Below are positions 49,788 through 58,855 of a stretch of 64,000 nt of DNA, one piece after another. Position 1 is the stretch's first letter. Every line of letters begins with the position of its first letter. The stretch comes from Marinobacter persicus (GTDB taxonomy: Bacteria > Pseudomonadota > Gammaproteobacteria > Pseudomonadales > Oleiphilaceae): positions 1 to 64,000 of the forward strand of contig NZ_PTIV01000005.1 of NCBI RefSeq assembly GCF_002934325.1. Direction: 5' to 3'. The notes under the pieces are model-generated. The model was not told the origin of the DNA and made no database searches. It saw only the letters and a list, made by a program, of their open reading frames with translations. The position numbers were made by a program, and so were the translations under genes.

Positions 49788-49831
49788 GTACGGGCGAATT
49801 GTGACACTTCAAAGTCAGTATCAGCCCGTAC
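49788..49831. repeat. 8-bp inverted repeat upstream of the Cys-rich gene
   Basis: GTACGGGC (49788-49795) and GCCCGTAC (49824-49831) flank 28 bases. On the minus strand the second arm ends just before TGTTAGCTAAGGAGG. It could be a repressor operator or a leader hairpin that covers the ribosome site. The 28-base interior is AT-rich. Confidence 0.55.
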
Positions 49832-49860
49832 GCGTGTGTTTTTCCTTTCAACACTACGTA

Positions 49861-50208
49861 TCAGTCGTCCGAACCGACCACTGGCCGTCGATTGGAGCGT
49901 TTGTCTTCCCAGTCTAGCTCATCCGGGTCATACCAGCCGATGGCATCAAGAACCTGTTGGCGGGTATGGCCGGACAGCGTTGGCCACAGCGCCTCGAATG
50001 CTTCCAGCCCCAGCTCTCTCTGGCGTTGCTGCTTGCTGTTCAGACGGCGAGTGATGGTCGGTAGCTTCAGAGCTTCGCCCAGTTGTCCCGGCACTTCCAC
50101 TTCCTGGCCCATCACCTTGCGGCGATGAGTGCGGGCGGCCAGTATTTTTTGCAACTCGGCAGCCGCTTCCAAAGCGGTTTCGACGGTAAAATTCTCCAAT
50201 AGTTCCAA
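49861..50208 (-). CDS. Hypothetical protein, 115 residues
   Basis: I do not recognise this protein. It is mostly charged and helical, with no membrane segment or signal. Conserved-looking pieces are TITRRLNSKQQRQRELGLEAFEALWPTLSG and DAIGWYDPDELDWEDKR. The only start in frame before the first Met (residue 33) is TTG 50208 or a later TTG; an in-frame TAA lies four codons upstream. The ribosome site is weak. The coding direction agrees with the neighbouring minus-strand genes. Confidence 0.5.
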   Translation of the reverse strand: MELLENFTVETALEAAAELQKILAARTHRRKVMGQEVEVPGQLGEALKLPTITRRLNSKQQRQRELGLEAFEALWPTLSGHTRQQVLDAIGWYDPDELDWEDKRSNRRPVVGSDD

Positions 50209-50343
50209 CCTGGCTGGTTAATTGGTGCACAATCAGCCATCTACTATAACCCGAAGTTGGCTACACCGGGCAAGCACCGTGGTAGGCTTGTGGCCAATCG
50301 GGTATTTGCCTTACGCCCATTCTCAAACAGGATGCTCTGGAAT

Positions 50344-51447
50344 ATGTACGCGAAACTTGAGACACGGACCTTCCTTGCCATGTTGCTTGGAGTCTCCCTG
50401 GCCTTCGTGTTGCTGATGAAGCCGTTTTTCGGCCCGATTTTCTGGGCGGTGGCCATGGCGGTGATCTTTCACCCGGTGGAGCGGTTGCTGGAGAGGCGGT
50501 TGGGTGATCGGCCCAACCTGAATGCCCTGATTACCCTGGCGATCGGTATTGTTATTGTGGTGATCCCTGTGCTGGGCCTTGGAGCCGCGCTGATCGCCGA
50601 GGGGATGGGGGTCTACCAGCAGATACAGGAAGGCGAAATTCGCCCGGGGGAATACATCGACCAGATCAACGAGTCCTTCCCCGCCATACAGGCCTTTCTC
50701 GCCCAGTTTGACGTCAACTTCGGTGAGTTGAGGGATCGCGCGGTAAGCGCGTTTCTGGGGGGGAGTCAGTTCCTGGCCAAGCAGGCCCTGGGCATTGGCC
50801 AGAATACCTTCCAGTTTTTCCTGGCGCTGGCGTTGATGGTGTACCTGACGTTTTTCCTGATCCGCGACGGCCAGAAACTGATTGAGCTGTTGATCCGGGC
50901 ATTGCCGTTGGGCGACGAACGGGAGCGTCTACTGTTTGCCAAATTTGCCGAAGTAACCCGGGCCACGGTCAAGGGTAACTTGTTGATTGCCGTGATTCAG
51001 GGGGCGCTGGGTGGTCTGATTTTCTGGGTGCTGGGCATTACCGGCGCCTTGTTGTGGGGCGTGGTGATGGCGGTGGTGTCGCTGTTGCCGGCTGTCGGGG
51101 CAGCTATTGTGTGGGTGCCCGTTGCGCTTTACCTGGCGGCGATAGGGGAGGCAATTCCAGCCCTCGTGCTAACGGGTTACGGCGTGGTGGTTATCGGCCT
51201 GGCGGACAACCTGCTGCGCCCCATTTTCGTCGGGCGGGATACCAAGATGCCGGATTATCTGGTGTTGCTTTCCACGCTGGGGGGCATCGTTGTCTTTGGC
51301 ATCAACGGGTTTGTGATGGGGCCGTTGGTCGCGGCCCTGTTCATGGCGTTCTGGGGTATCTTCATTCGGGAGTTCGGCCATGAGGCCCATCTGGCGGCTC
51401 AGACCGATGTTTCGGCCCGGGAGGATGCGTCGACGAGGGAAAGTTGA
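50344..51447 (+). CDS. AI-2E family (PerM-like) permease
   Basis: A 367-residue membrane protein with about eight helices and the family layout: helix pairs at each end and a long soluble loop (IQEGEIRPGEYIDQINESFPAIQAFL). It has LLPAVGAAIVWVPVALYLAA and DNLLRPIFVG near the end. Members range from putative AI-2 exporters to Na+/H+ antiporters; the substrate here is unknown. ATG 50344 or 50332 may be the start. Confidence 0.87.
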   Translation: MYAKLETRTFLAMLLGVSLAFVLLMKPFFGPIFWAVAMAVIFHPVERLLERRLGDRPNLNALITLAIGIVIVVIPVLGLGAALIAEGMGVYQQIQEGEIRPGEYIDQINESFPAIQAFLAQFDVNFGELRDRAVSAFLGGSQFLAKQALGIGQNTFQFFLALALMVYLTFFLIRDGQKLIELLIRALPLGDERERLLFAKFAEVTRATVKGNLLIAVIQGALGGLIFWVLGITGALLWGVVMAVVSLLPAVGAAIVWVPVALYLAAIGEAIPALVLTGYGVVVIGLADNLLRPIFVGRDTKMPDYLVLLSTLGGIVVFGINGFVMGPLVAALFMAFWGIFIREFGHEAHLAAQTDVSAREDASTRES

Positions 51448-51495
51448 GCCGCAGTTACCTCGGGCGTCAGGGGCAGGGCCTGTTCCACTCGCCCA

Positions 51496-51535
51496 CAAAA
51501 AAGCCCGCCAGGGAAATCCCGGGCGGGCTTTTTTA
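51496..51535. terminator. Bidirectional terminator between the permease and ilvD
   Basis: AAAAAAGCCCGCC and GGCGGGCTTTTTT form a long stem around a loop that holds a smaller GGGA-TCCC pairing. A run before and T run after make it active on both strands, as needed for these convergent genes. Confidence 0.95.
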
Positions 51536-51547
51536 TCGGGGCTGCAA

Positions 51548-53383
51548 TCAGTCCAGTTTGGCAAGATCGCGAACCGCGCCCTTGTCGGCGCTGGTGGCCA
51601 GCAGGGCGTAGGCCTTCAGCGCCCCAGATACCTTGCGGTCCCGTGGCAGTTCTGGCTTCCAGCCTTTGGCATCCCGTGCCTCACGGCGTTTTTGCAGCTC
51701 TTCGTTAGTGAGCTTGACGTCGATGCTGCGGTTCGGGATGTCGATCAGGATGGTGTCGCCGGTCTCGATCAGGCCAATGGCTCCGCCGGCCGCTGCTTCT
51801 GGCGAGGCGTGGCCGATGGACAGTCCTGAAGTGCCGCCGGAGAAGCGGCCGTCGGTCAGCAGGGCGCATTCCTTGCCCAGCCCCTTGGATTTCAGGTAGC
51901 TGGTGGGGTAGAGCATTTCCTGCATGCCCGGCCCGCCTTTCGGGCCTTCGTAGCGGATGATAACCACCTCGCCGGATTTCACTTCGTCGTCCAGGATGCC
52001 TTTTACCGCCGCGTCCTGGCTTTCGAAGACCCGGGCTTTGCCTTCAAACACGTAGATGCTTTCATCCACGCCGGCGGTTTTCACCACGCAGCCGTCCAGG
52101 GCGATGTTGCCGTAGAGCACGGCCAGGCCGCCTTCGGAAGAGTAGGCGTTGGCCACGGAGCGGATGCAGCCATTTTCCCGGTCACCGTCCAGGCTCGGCC
52201 AGCGGGTGCTCTGGCTGAAGGCGGTTTGGGTGGGAATGCCTGCCGGGCCAGCTTTATAGAACTCCACCACTTCCGGTGACGGGGAGCGCATGATGTCCCA
52301 GATTTCCAGCGCTTCTTTCATGGTCTTGCTGTGCACAGTGGGCAGATCGGTATTGATCAGCCCCCCGCGTTCCAGCTCACCCAGGATGCCCATGATGCCA
52401 CCGGCCCGGTGTACATCTTCCATGTGGTACAGCGGCGAGTTGGGGGCCACCTTGCACAGCTGCGGTACCTGGCGGGAGAGTTTGTCGATGTGGGCCATGG
52501 TGAAGTCCACGCCACCTTCCTGGGCCGCAGCCAGCAGATGCAGGATGGTGTTGGTGGAACCGCCCATGGCGATGTCCATGATCATGGCGTTCTCGAAGGC
52601 CTCGAAGGAGGCAATGCTGCGGGGCAGTACGCTGGCATCATTCTGCTCATAGTAGCGCTTGGCGTTCTCGACGATCTGACGCCCGGCGTTCAGGAACAAT
52701 TGTTCCCGGTCGGCGTGGGTGGCCAGCAGGGAGCCATTGCCCGGCAGCGACAGGCCGATGGCTTCGGTCAGGCAGTTCATGGAGTTGGCGGTGAACATGC
52801 CGGAGCAGGAGCCGCAGGTGGGGCAGGCGCTGCGCTCGTATTCTTCCACCTGCTCATCGGAGACGGACGGGTCGGCGGCGATGACCATGGCATCCACCAG
52901 GTCCAGCTTGTGCTCGGAGAGCTTGGTCTTGCCGGCTTCCATGGGGCCGCCGGAGACGAAAATCACCGGAATGTTGAGGCGCATGGCAGCCATGAGCATG
53001 CCCGGGGTGATCTTGTCGCAGTTGGAGATACACACCAGCGCGTCGGCACAATGGGCGTTGACCATGTATTCCACGGAATCGGCGATGATTTCCCGGGACG
53101 GCAGGGAATAGAGCATGCCATCGTGGCCCATGGCGATGCCATCGTCGACGGCAATGGTATTGAATTCCTTGGCCACACCGCCGGCCTCTTCAATTTCCCG
53201 ACACACCAGCTGGCCCAGGTCTTTCAGGTGTACGTGGCCGGGCACAAACTGGGTGAAGGAGTTGGCGACGGCAATGATCGGCTTGCCGAAATCGTCATTC
53301 TTCATGCCAGTGGCACGCCAGAGTGCACGGGCGCCGGCCATGTTACGACCGCCGGTGGAGGTGTAGGAACGATACTGAGGCAT
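51548..53383 (-). CDS. ilvD: Dihydroxy-acid dehydratase
   Basis: A 611-residue Fe-S enzyme of branched-chain amino acid synthesis (E. coli 616). Cluster-binding Cys are in [10 protein letters not shown] and [45 protein letters not shown] and the C-terminal [18 protein letters not shown] are typical. The start at 53383 (MPQYRSYTS) fits the family; the frame is open further upstream without similarity. Confidence 0.97.
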   Translation of the reverse strand: MPQYRSYTSTGGRNMAGARALWRATGMKNDDFGKPIIAVANSFTQFVPGHVHLKDLGQLVCREIEEAGGVAKEFNTIAVDDGIAMGHDGMLYSLPSREIIADSVEYMVNAHCADALVCISNCDKITPGMLMAAMRLNIPVIFVSGGPMEAGKTKLSEHKLDLVDAMVIAADPSVSDEQVEEYERSACPTCGSCSGMFTANSMNCLTEAIGLSLPGNGSLLATHADREQLFLNAGRQIVENAKRYYEQNDASVLPRSIASFEAFENAMIMDIAMGGSTNTILHLLAAAQEGGVDFTMAHIDKLSRQVPQLCKVAPNSPLYHMEDVHRAGGIMGILGELERGGLINTDLPTVHSKTMKEALEIWDIMRSPSPEVVEFYKAGPAGIPTQTAFSQSTRWPSLDGDRENGCIRSVANAYSSEGGLAVLYGNIALDGCVVKTAGVDESIYVFEGKARVFESQDAAVKGILDDEVKSGEVVIIRYEGPKGGPGMQEMLYPTSYLKSKGLGKECALLTDGRFSGGTSGLSIGHASPEAAAGGAIGLIETGDTILIDIPNRSIDVKLTNEELQKRREARDAKGWKPELPRDRKVSGALKAYALLATSADKGAVRDLAKLD

Positions 53384-53530
53384 GGTGTGCGGTTCTCTCT
53401 TGCTGTGCGGTGAGTCAAAAAAACACAGGATACCAGATTCGGCGCAGGTCGCATGGCTGTTTTGGTGGCATGCGCTTACACTGAGTAACAGTTGGGTCGT
53501 GAGTTTTAACCAATTTTCGGAGAATAATCT

Positions 53531-54784
53531 ATGGCAGACCGGCAAAGCCTCTCGCTGCGTCGCCTGAAGCAGTTCCAGCCCCTGAATCGCCTGACGGATG
53601 ACCAATTGGTCTTGCTGGCGCATCGGGCAGAGCGCCGAACCCATAATGTGGGTGAACGGGTTATGGAGCGCGGAGTCCGGGATGGGCTGGAGTATTTTCT
53701 GATCACGGGGGCGGTGGAGCTGGAGTCACCGGACGGCCGCCAGTTGACCATCGATGCCGGCACAGACAAGGCCCTTAACCCTATCGCCCGCCTGCAGCCA
53801 CGAATGTATGACGTGACTGCCGTGGAATACTGCGAGTTTCTGGTGGTGGAGCAGGAAGTGCTCGGCCAGATGCTGCGCTCGGCCCCGGCGCTGCAATCCG
53901 AGATGCAGTCCAGTGATGCCGTGGATGATGAGACCGAGGAAAATCATCTGCTGATGGAGTTCTACGCCGAGCTACGGTCCAACCAGGTGCGCTTGCCCAG
54001 CGTACCGGATGTGGCCTGGAAGGTGCGCCGGATCGTTGACCGGGAGGACACATCGGCCGGGGACGTCGCCACGGCGATCTCCGCTGACCCGGCCATTGCG
54101 GTAAAGCTGGTGCGGGCCTGTAACAGTCCGCTCTACCGGGGCCTTGGCGAAGTACACAATGTTCGCGATGCAGTGATTCGTCTGGGCATGCAGACCACCC
54201 GTCAGCTGGTCACGGTTTTCGCCATGCAAGAGGTGTTCAAGACACGGCGTGCCTCCCTGCAGGCTCACATGGAGCAGCTCTGGCGGCATTCCCGCGAGGT
54301 GGCGGCATTGTCCCGCGTGCTGGCAGAGCATGCCACGCGCATCGACCCGGAGCAGGCCATGCTGGCGGGGCTGCTGCATGACATCGGCGTAGTGCCGATT
54401 CTGGTCCAGGCCGAGCACCACCCCAAGCTGTTTGCCGATGAAAAGAACCTGCGGCATGCTGTGGCCGATCTGCGTGCCGATATTGGTTGTGCGGTGCTGG
54501 AGAACTGGGCTTTCCCGAAAGCGTTTGTCGATGTGGCCCGCTACGCCGAGGACTGGCATCACGAATGCCCGGAACCCGAACCTCAGCTGGCGGACGTGGT
54601 GATTGTGGCCCAGCTGCACTCGATGATCGGCAGTGGCCAGAATGATCAGTTGCCGCCTTTTGAGCAGGTGCCCGCCTGGCAACGGCTGGGCGAGCTGGAC
54701 CTGAATGCTTCCCGGAGCCTGCAGCTGCTCAGCGAAGCCCGTGAAAAAGTGGACGAAGTGCACAAGCTTCTGTCGATACGATAA
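53531..54784 (+). CDS. Cyclic-nucleotide-binding-like / HDOD domain protein
   Basis: A 417-residue signalling protein. The N-terminal part (about 15-125) has the shape of a cNMP-binding domain ([36 protein letters not shown]) but lacks a clear phosphate-binding cassette. An HDOD domain follows (about 150-350: [40 protein letters not shown] with His283). HDOD proteins regulate signalling, motility and DNA uptake without enzymatic activity. GGAG lies 8 bases before ATG 53531. Confidence 0.85.
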   Translation: MADRQSLSLRRLKQFQPLNRLTDDQLVLLAHRAERRTHNVGERVMERGVRDGLEYFLITGAVELESPDGRQLTIDAGTDKALNPIARLQPRMYDVTAVEYCEFLVVEQEVLGQMLRSAPALQSEMQSSDAVDDETEENHLLMEFYAELRSNQVRLPSVPDVAWKVRRIVDREDTSAGDVATAISADPAIAVKLVRACNSPLYRGLGEVHNVRDAVIRLGMQTTRQLVTVFAMQEVFKTRRASLQAHMEQLWRHSREVAALSRVLAEHATRIDPEQAMLAGLLHDIGVVPILVQAEHHPKLFADEKNLRHAVADLRADIGCAVLENWAFPKAFVDVARYAEDWHHECPEPEPQLADVVIVAQLHSMIGSGQNDQLPPFEQVPAWQRLGELDLNASRSLQLLSEAREKVDEVHKLLSIR

Positions 54785-54806
54785 CGCTGCCGGAGCCTGT
54801 CGAGTT

Positions 54807-55400
54807 GTGAACCATGTGATCAAGGATATTCCGCTGTTCCCCCTGAATTCGGTAATTCTGCCAGGGGGGCGTATTCCCATGCAGTTGTTCGAGCCCCGTT
54901 ATCTCGACATGCTGACTCGTTGCCTCAAAGAGGATCGCGGTTTTGTGGTGGTCCTGCTACGTGAAGGCACGGAGGTGTCACTCAGGACCGACTTCTATGA
55001 CATTGGCACCTATGTGCGGATCGTGGATTTTCAGCAACTGGATAATGGCCTGCTGGGCATTACAGTGGAAGGCGACCGGAAGGTCCGGGTTCTGAAAAAC
55101 GCCCAGCAGAGCGATGGCCTCAACCTGGGGGACGTGGAGCAACTGCCGCCTGAAGAAATCGCGGAGGTGCCAGAGCACCTGTACGAGCTCTCATCCGTGC
55201 TCAAGGCATTGGGCCGGCACCCCGCCATCCGGGAGCTGGATATGGACGTGGATTACCACGATGCACGTCACGTGGGCTGGCGCCTGAGCGAGCTTCTGCC
55301 TTTGGAGAGCCATCAGAAGCAGCACCTGCTGGAGTTGCAGAGTCCGTTGGAGCGACTGGAGCGTCTGCAGGCGTTCCTGGAAAACCTGAAAGGCTCCTGA
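54807..55400 (+). CDS. Lon N-terminal-domain-like (LON substrate-binding) protein
   Basis: A 197-residue protein that consists only of a Lon N-terminal-type substrate-binding domain (IPLFPLNSVILPGGRIPMQLFEPRYLDMLTRCL) with a helical tail. There is no ATPase or protease part. Such stand-alone proteins are common in Pseudomonas relatives; their role is unknown. The start GTG 54807 has GGAG 11 bases upstream. It follows the HDOD gene after 22 bases and is convergent with the DedA-PAP2 gene. Confidence 0.85.
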   Translation: MNHVIKDIPLFPLNSVILPGGRIPMQLFEPRYLDMLTRCLKEDRGFVVVLLREGTEVSLRTDFYDIGTYVRIVDFQQLDNGLLGITVEGDRKVRVLKNAQQSDGLNLGDVEQLPPEEIAEVPEHLYELSSVLKALGRHPAIRELDMDVDYHDARHVGWRLSELLPLESHQKQHLLELQSPLERLERLQAFLENLKGS

Positions 55401-55413
55401 GGCCGATGGGCGA

Positions 55414-56868
55414 CTAACCCGGCCAGGGGCGATAAGCGGCAATGGCGCTTTGCCAGTGGCTGGTGAAGTACAGGGCAATAAAGCCCAGCCATAACGCCAG
55501 TGCGACCCAGGTAAACACGTCCCCTTTCAGGGCAACCCGGTCATAACGGCTGTAGCTGGCCCGGGTGGCGCCGGTAATGGCCAGCCCCAGCAGCAATCCG
55601 CCCAGTACGTCCGTGAACCAGTGGACTCCCAGATACAGCCGGCTGAGCGCCACGGGTATCAGGGGCAATGACATCAGCAGGTAGGTTTGCCAGCGCTGCT
55701 TTTTGCGACCCTCGGCGGCAACGAAGCTGGCGGCCAGAGTGAAGAATACAGTGGCGCCGGCGGTGTGGCCGCTGGGAAAACCTCCGGACTGGGGCGGCTC
55801 AGCCACCAGATTGGGGCGCGGAATGCCAATGCCGCTCTTCAGAGCCATTACCGTGACCGTTGTAACCACGGCTGCGGCTGCAACATGGCCAGCAGCAGCG
55901 TAATAGCCCCGAAAGCCCAGGGTCAGAACCGTCAGCAGTGCCGCTGCCAGCAGGATGGGCGGGTCTCCCAGCATGGTAACGGCCACCATCGGAAGATCCA
56001 GAGCTGGTTGGCGCAGCAGAGTGAACCATTCCAGCACCTGGGTATTGATCTTGGCCAGTGTCGGGCTATGGGATACCAGCGCGGCTAAAATCGCGAACAA
56101 TGCAGCGCCCGCCGCCGCCATGACCAGTGAAGGCAGCGGAAACTCGCCCCGGCGGCTCGGCCGTTCGTTGGTGTAAAGCCGCCAGAAACGATGGGTGGCG
56201 TCGTAGCTGACCATGCGCTGCTCGAGCCAGCGATAGATCCGGCTGCCTTCTCCCAGGCCCAGTCCCAGCCTCAGGGCGACAACGTAGGTGATTAACAGGG
56301 TTGCCCCGGCAACCCCCAGAACCGGATAGAAATGCGGCGGGGGTTGAATCTCGCTGGCGACGGCCGTGCCCAGGGCATATCCCGGCATCACATAGACGAT
56401 GGCCCAGCCAGCGGCGGACAGCACGTTGAAGGCGACAAACCTGGCCCACGACATATGGAAGGCGCCGGCGATCAGTGGCATCACCGGGCGTATGGGACCG
56501 ACAAAGCGCCCAATGATCACGCTTTTACCGCCATGGATCTGGAAAAAATGCTCCCCCCGGTCGACAACCCGTGGGTATCGGCTGAATGGCCAGACTGAAT
56601 GCAGGCGGCCTTGCAGGAGCCGTCCCAGCGCAAAGCTCAGTGTGTCGCCGACGACCGCGCCAGTCCCCGCCCAGAAGAGAATCTCGGGAAGCGCCACGCC
56701 GCCATTGCCGGCCAGTATGGATAGCGCAAACAGCAGGGCGACGCCGGGCACCAGAATGCCGGCGATGGCCAGCGACTCGATGCAAGCGGTGGCGAAGAGT
56801 GCGAAAGTCAGCCAGCCGGGGTGGGCGCTTACCCAGGCTGTTATGTTGGCCAGCCAGTCTCCGGTCAT
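55414..56868 (-). CDS. DedA-PAP2 fusion: membrane protein with lipid phosphatase domain
   Basis: A 484-residue membrane protein made of two parts. Residues 1 to about 200 are a DedA/SNARE-associated domain (GDTLSFALGRLLQG, IIGRFVGPIRPVMPLIAGAFHMSW). Residues about 240-450 are a PAP2 phosphatase with its whole active site: KSGIGIPRP (344-352), PSGH (365-368) and SR-x5-H-x3-D (409-420). DedA proteins act as lipid flippases and PAP2 enzymes remove phosphate from lipid pyrophosphates, so recycling of undecaprenyl pyrophosphate is a fair inference. It overlaps the upstream GGDEF-like gene by four bases. Confidence 0.88.
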   Translation of the reverse strand: MTGDWLANITAWVSAHPGWLTFALFATACIESLAIAGILVPGVALLFALSILAGNGGVALPEILFWAGTGAVVGDTLSFALGRLLQGRLHSVWPFSRYPRVVDRGEHFFQIHGGKSVIIGRFVGPIRPVMPLIAGAFHMSWARFVAFNVLSAAGWAIVYVMPGYALGTAVASEIQPPPHFYPVLGVAGATLLITYVVALRLGLGLGEGSRIYRWLEQRMVSYDATHRFWRLYTNERPSRRGEFPLPSLVMAAAGAALFAILAALVSHSPTLAKINTQVLEWFTLLRQPALDLPMVAVTMLGDPPILLAAALLTVLTLGFRGYYAAAGHVAAAAVVTTVTVMALKSGIGIPRPNLVAEPPQSGGFPSGHTAGATVFFTLAASFVAAEGRKKQRWQTYLLMSLPLIPVALSRLYLGVHWFTDVLGGLLLGLAITGATRASYSRYDRVALKGDVFTWVALALWLGFIALYFTSHWQSAIAAYRPWPG

Positions 56869-57863
56869 GCCTGCGCCGGTTCTCCGGGAATAAACCAGGC
56901 CGTATCCGCCCCTCGTTGACGAGCTTCGGCCATGGCCTGCAGGGCCCGGGCCTTGAGGGTTTCTGCCTGGGTGTCATCGCTGCTGCGGGTGGTACAACCC
57001 AGGCTGATGGCCACCGGCCCCACCTCCGGCCATTCCTGCTCACTGATGCTGCGGCGGATTCGCTCAGCAATCACCCGGACCCCTTCTTCCGGGGTGAAGG
57101 GCAGCACCAGAAAGAACATGGCGTCATCACCGCTGTAGAGTGAGTCGCCGGCCCGAATGATGTCGAACAGCTGGCGGGTAATGTTGCGTAAAAGCGTTTG
57201 CAGTCCCCGAGTGCCATGCAGGGAACGGATTTCTTCGGCGTGGTCCAGGTCCAGGGCAATCATCGACAGGGGATGACCGGTGGCAATGGCCCGGCTGATT
57301 TCCTTTTGCAGGGTTTCATCCAGGAAACGGGGGTTCTGCGCACCGGTAACCGGGTCGGTCAGGGCTAGGTCTTTGGCGGACTCTGCCATATGGTCGTAAC
57401 GCCAGGCATACCAGGCAGTGATGGCCAGCAGGAGCAGAAGGCCGCCGGTTAGGTTCAGTGCAGCTACCAAGGGGCTGGTGAACCAGGACACCAGAAGCAC
57501 GGGGACCAACAGTGCCGCTGACAGAAGGAGGCCGCGTCGCAGGGGCAGGATCAACAGGTTGAGTACTACCAGCGGCGCGGCCCAGTGGCCAATGCCGGGG
57601 GCGTCAAGGGTTACCACGGTCGCCGCCAGACCGGCATTGATGAGTGTCAGAAGGATGGCGTGGCCCGGAGCTGACAGTTGGTGGCGGCGGCAGATGACGG
57701 TATAGGCCAGTCCAACCAGTAGAACAGCCGCCATTGCCAGGCCGAGATAAAACAGGTTGTAGAAACCGTAGCGCAGGTTCTGTAACGCCAGGATGGCAAT
57801 AAACCCGGCGGCCAGGGTGTAGCCACCGGCGTGTGTCCAGGTTCGGAGTCGGGTTTCCGTCAT
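56865..57863 (-). CDS. Membrane protein with degenerate GGDEF domain (second of pair)
   Basis: A 332-residue protein with about six N-terminal membrane helices (residues 15-155) and a GGDEF-type domain (about 165-325: LTDPVTGAQNPRFLDETL, IALDLDHAEEIRSLHG). The active-site loop reads SGDDA (244-248) instead of GGDEF, losing the first Gly, the Glu and the Phe. Diguanylate cyclase activity is therefore doubtful. It overlaps genes on both sides by ATGA, so the three are translated together. Confidence 0.85.
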   Translation of the reverse strand: MTETRLRTWTHAGGYTLAAGFIAILALQNLRYGFYNLFYLGLAMAAVLLVGLAYTVICRRHQLSAPGHAILLTLINAGLAATVVTLDAPGIGHWAAPLVVLNLLILPLRRGLLLSAALLVPVLLVSWFTSPLVAALNLTGGLLLLLAITAWYAWRYDHMAESAKDLALTDPVTGAQNPRFLDETLQKEISRAIATGHPLSMIALDLDHAEEIRSLHGTRGLQTLLRNITRQLFDIIRAGDSLYSGDDAMFFLVLPFTPEEGVRVIAERIRRSISEQEWPEVGPVAISLGCTTRSSDDTQAETLKARALQAMAEARQRGADTAWFIPGEPAQA

Positions 57864-58711
57864 GGTCTGGCTCCCGTGCTGCCATTATCCGGGTGTGCGT
57901 CGTGGCTAAGGGCCTGGGACCGGTCAGCGCTTTTTTGCTGAGCCCGGCGCAGGGCTTTGACCGCGTTTTGCTGAAGGCTTTCGGCGTCGTCACCAATATT
58001 CAGGCCGGCAACGCCGCTACTGGATGTCATGTTCAAGCCTTGGTTTGTCATCAGCTGGTCCAGGCCCGGGCGAAGGGCGCTGATGGTTTGTGTGGCTTCG
58101 GCGGTGTTCATGCCGGGCAGGATGATCAGAAATTCAAGGTTTCCGGTTCGGTAGTAGGTGTCGAAATCCCGCAGTTTCCCGTGCAGGTAGTGACCAATCC
58201 GGGGCAGGATCGCGAGAATGTCTTCTTCCGGGACAGCCTCACCTGGCGCGCCGTCCAGACCCAGGATGGCCACGGACAGGTTACTGCCTTCCCGTTCGCT
58301 GCGCTGGATTTCCTTGTGCAGGTCAGCGGAGAGAAATTCCCGGCTGGCGGCCTGGGTCAGCTCATCGGTGCGTCTTAGTGGCAGGAGCTGACGGGATTTG
58401 TACTCGCGCATGAACACCAGGATCATGGCAAGAAGTGTGGCCAGGCTCAGGGCGGCCAGCATTTGGTGGCGATCGGGCAGGAGGACATGCCACTGGGTAA
58501 TGATCACGGCCGCCGGCAGTATGATAGCCAGCAGGCCGGCGGCAATAGCCCCGGGGAAAATGGCGAAGGCGACGAGGGGCAGGGCATACAGCCAGTAGCT
58601 GAAGGACCAGAGCCCGAGCCAGAGAGCCGCCAGTACCAGCGGTGTCAGCGCCAGATAGACAATTTGATAAAGTCTGCCGGGCAGCGGTGGTTTAGTGACC
58701 GACTGGAGCAT
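57860..58711 (-). CDS. Membrane protein with degenerate GGDEF domain (first of pair)
   Basis: A 283-residue protein with four or five membrane helices (15-100) and a GGDEF-like domain (about 113-270: RRTDELTQAASREFLSADL, YYRTGNLEFLIILPG). The signature reads GNLEF (190-194); the catalytic Asp is Leu and the second Gly is Asn. It is therefore unlikely to make cyclic di-GMP. AGGGA precedes the start at 58711; the longer open frame upstream lacks similarity. It is the first gene of the three-gene operon. Confidence 0.82.
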   Translation of the reverse strand: MLQSVTKPPLPGRLYQIVYLALTPLVLAALWLGLWSFSYWLYALPLVAFAIFPGAIAAGLLAIILPAAVIITQWHVLLPDRHQMLAALSLATLLAMILVFMREYKSRQLLPLRRTDELTQAASREFLSADLHKEIQRSEREGSNLSVAILGLDGAPGEAVPEEDILAILPRIGHYLHGKLRDFDTYYRTGNLEFLIILPGMNTAEATQTISALRPGLDQLMTNQGLNMTSSSGVAGLNIGDDAESLQQNAVKALRRAQQKSADRSQALSHDAHPDNGSTGARP

Positions 58712-58762
58712 GGTGATGGTCCCTTGCTGGCGTATCCATTGAATATCGAAACCCGTGCAGCA

Positions 58763-58770
58763 ATTATAAT
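58763..58770. promoter_or_regulatory. Symmetric ATTATAAT in the divergent proA promoter region
   Basis: ATTATAAT is its own reverse complement and can give a TATAAT -10 on both strands, toward proA and toward the GGDEF-like operon. The -35 matches (TTGAAT and TTCAAG) are 20 bases away on each side, longer than ideal. One shared bidirectional promoter is possible. Confidence 0.4.
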
Positions 58771-58855
58771 AGGCCTTTGGGGTGCGGACTTGAAACGCGA
58801 AAGGTAAAGTAACGGACCGAAATTGCAAACCGCAGAGATAATGAAGGGTACACCA

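Noticed and set aside
52331-53413. 360-codon plus-strand frame inside ilvD
   Set aside because: Composition is typical of a shadow frame (Gly/His/Val-rich). The ilvD protein on the other strand is complete and conserved.
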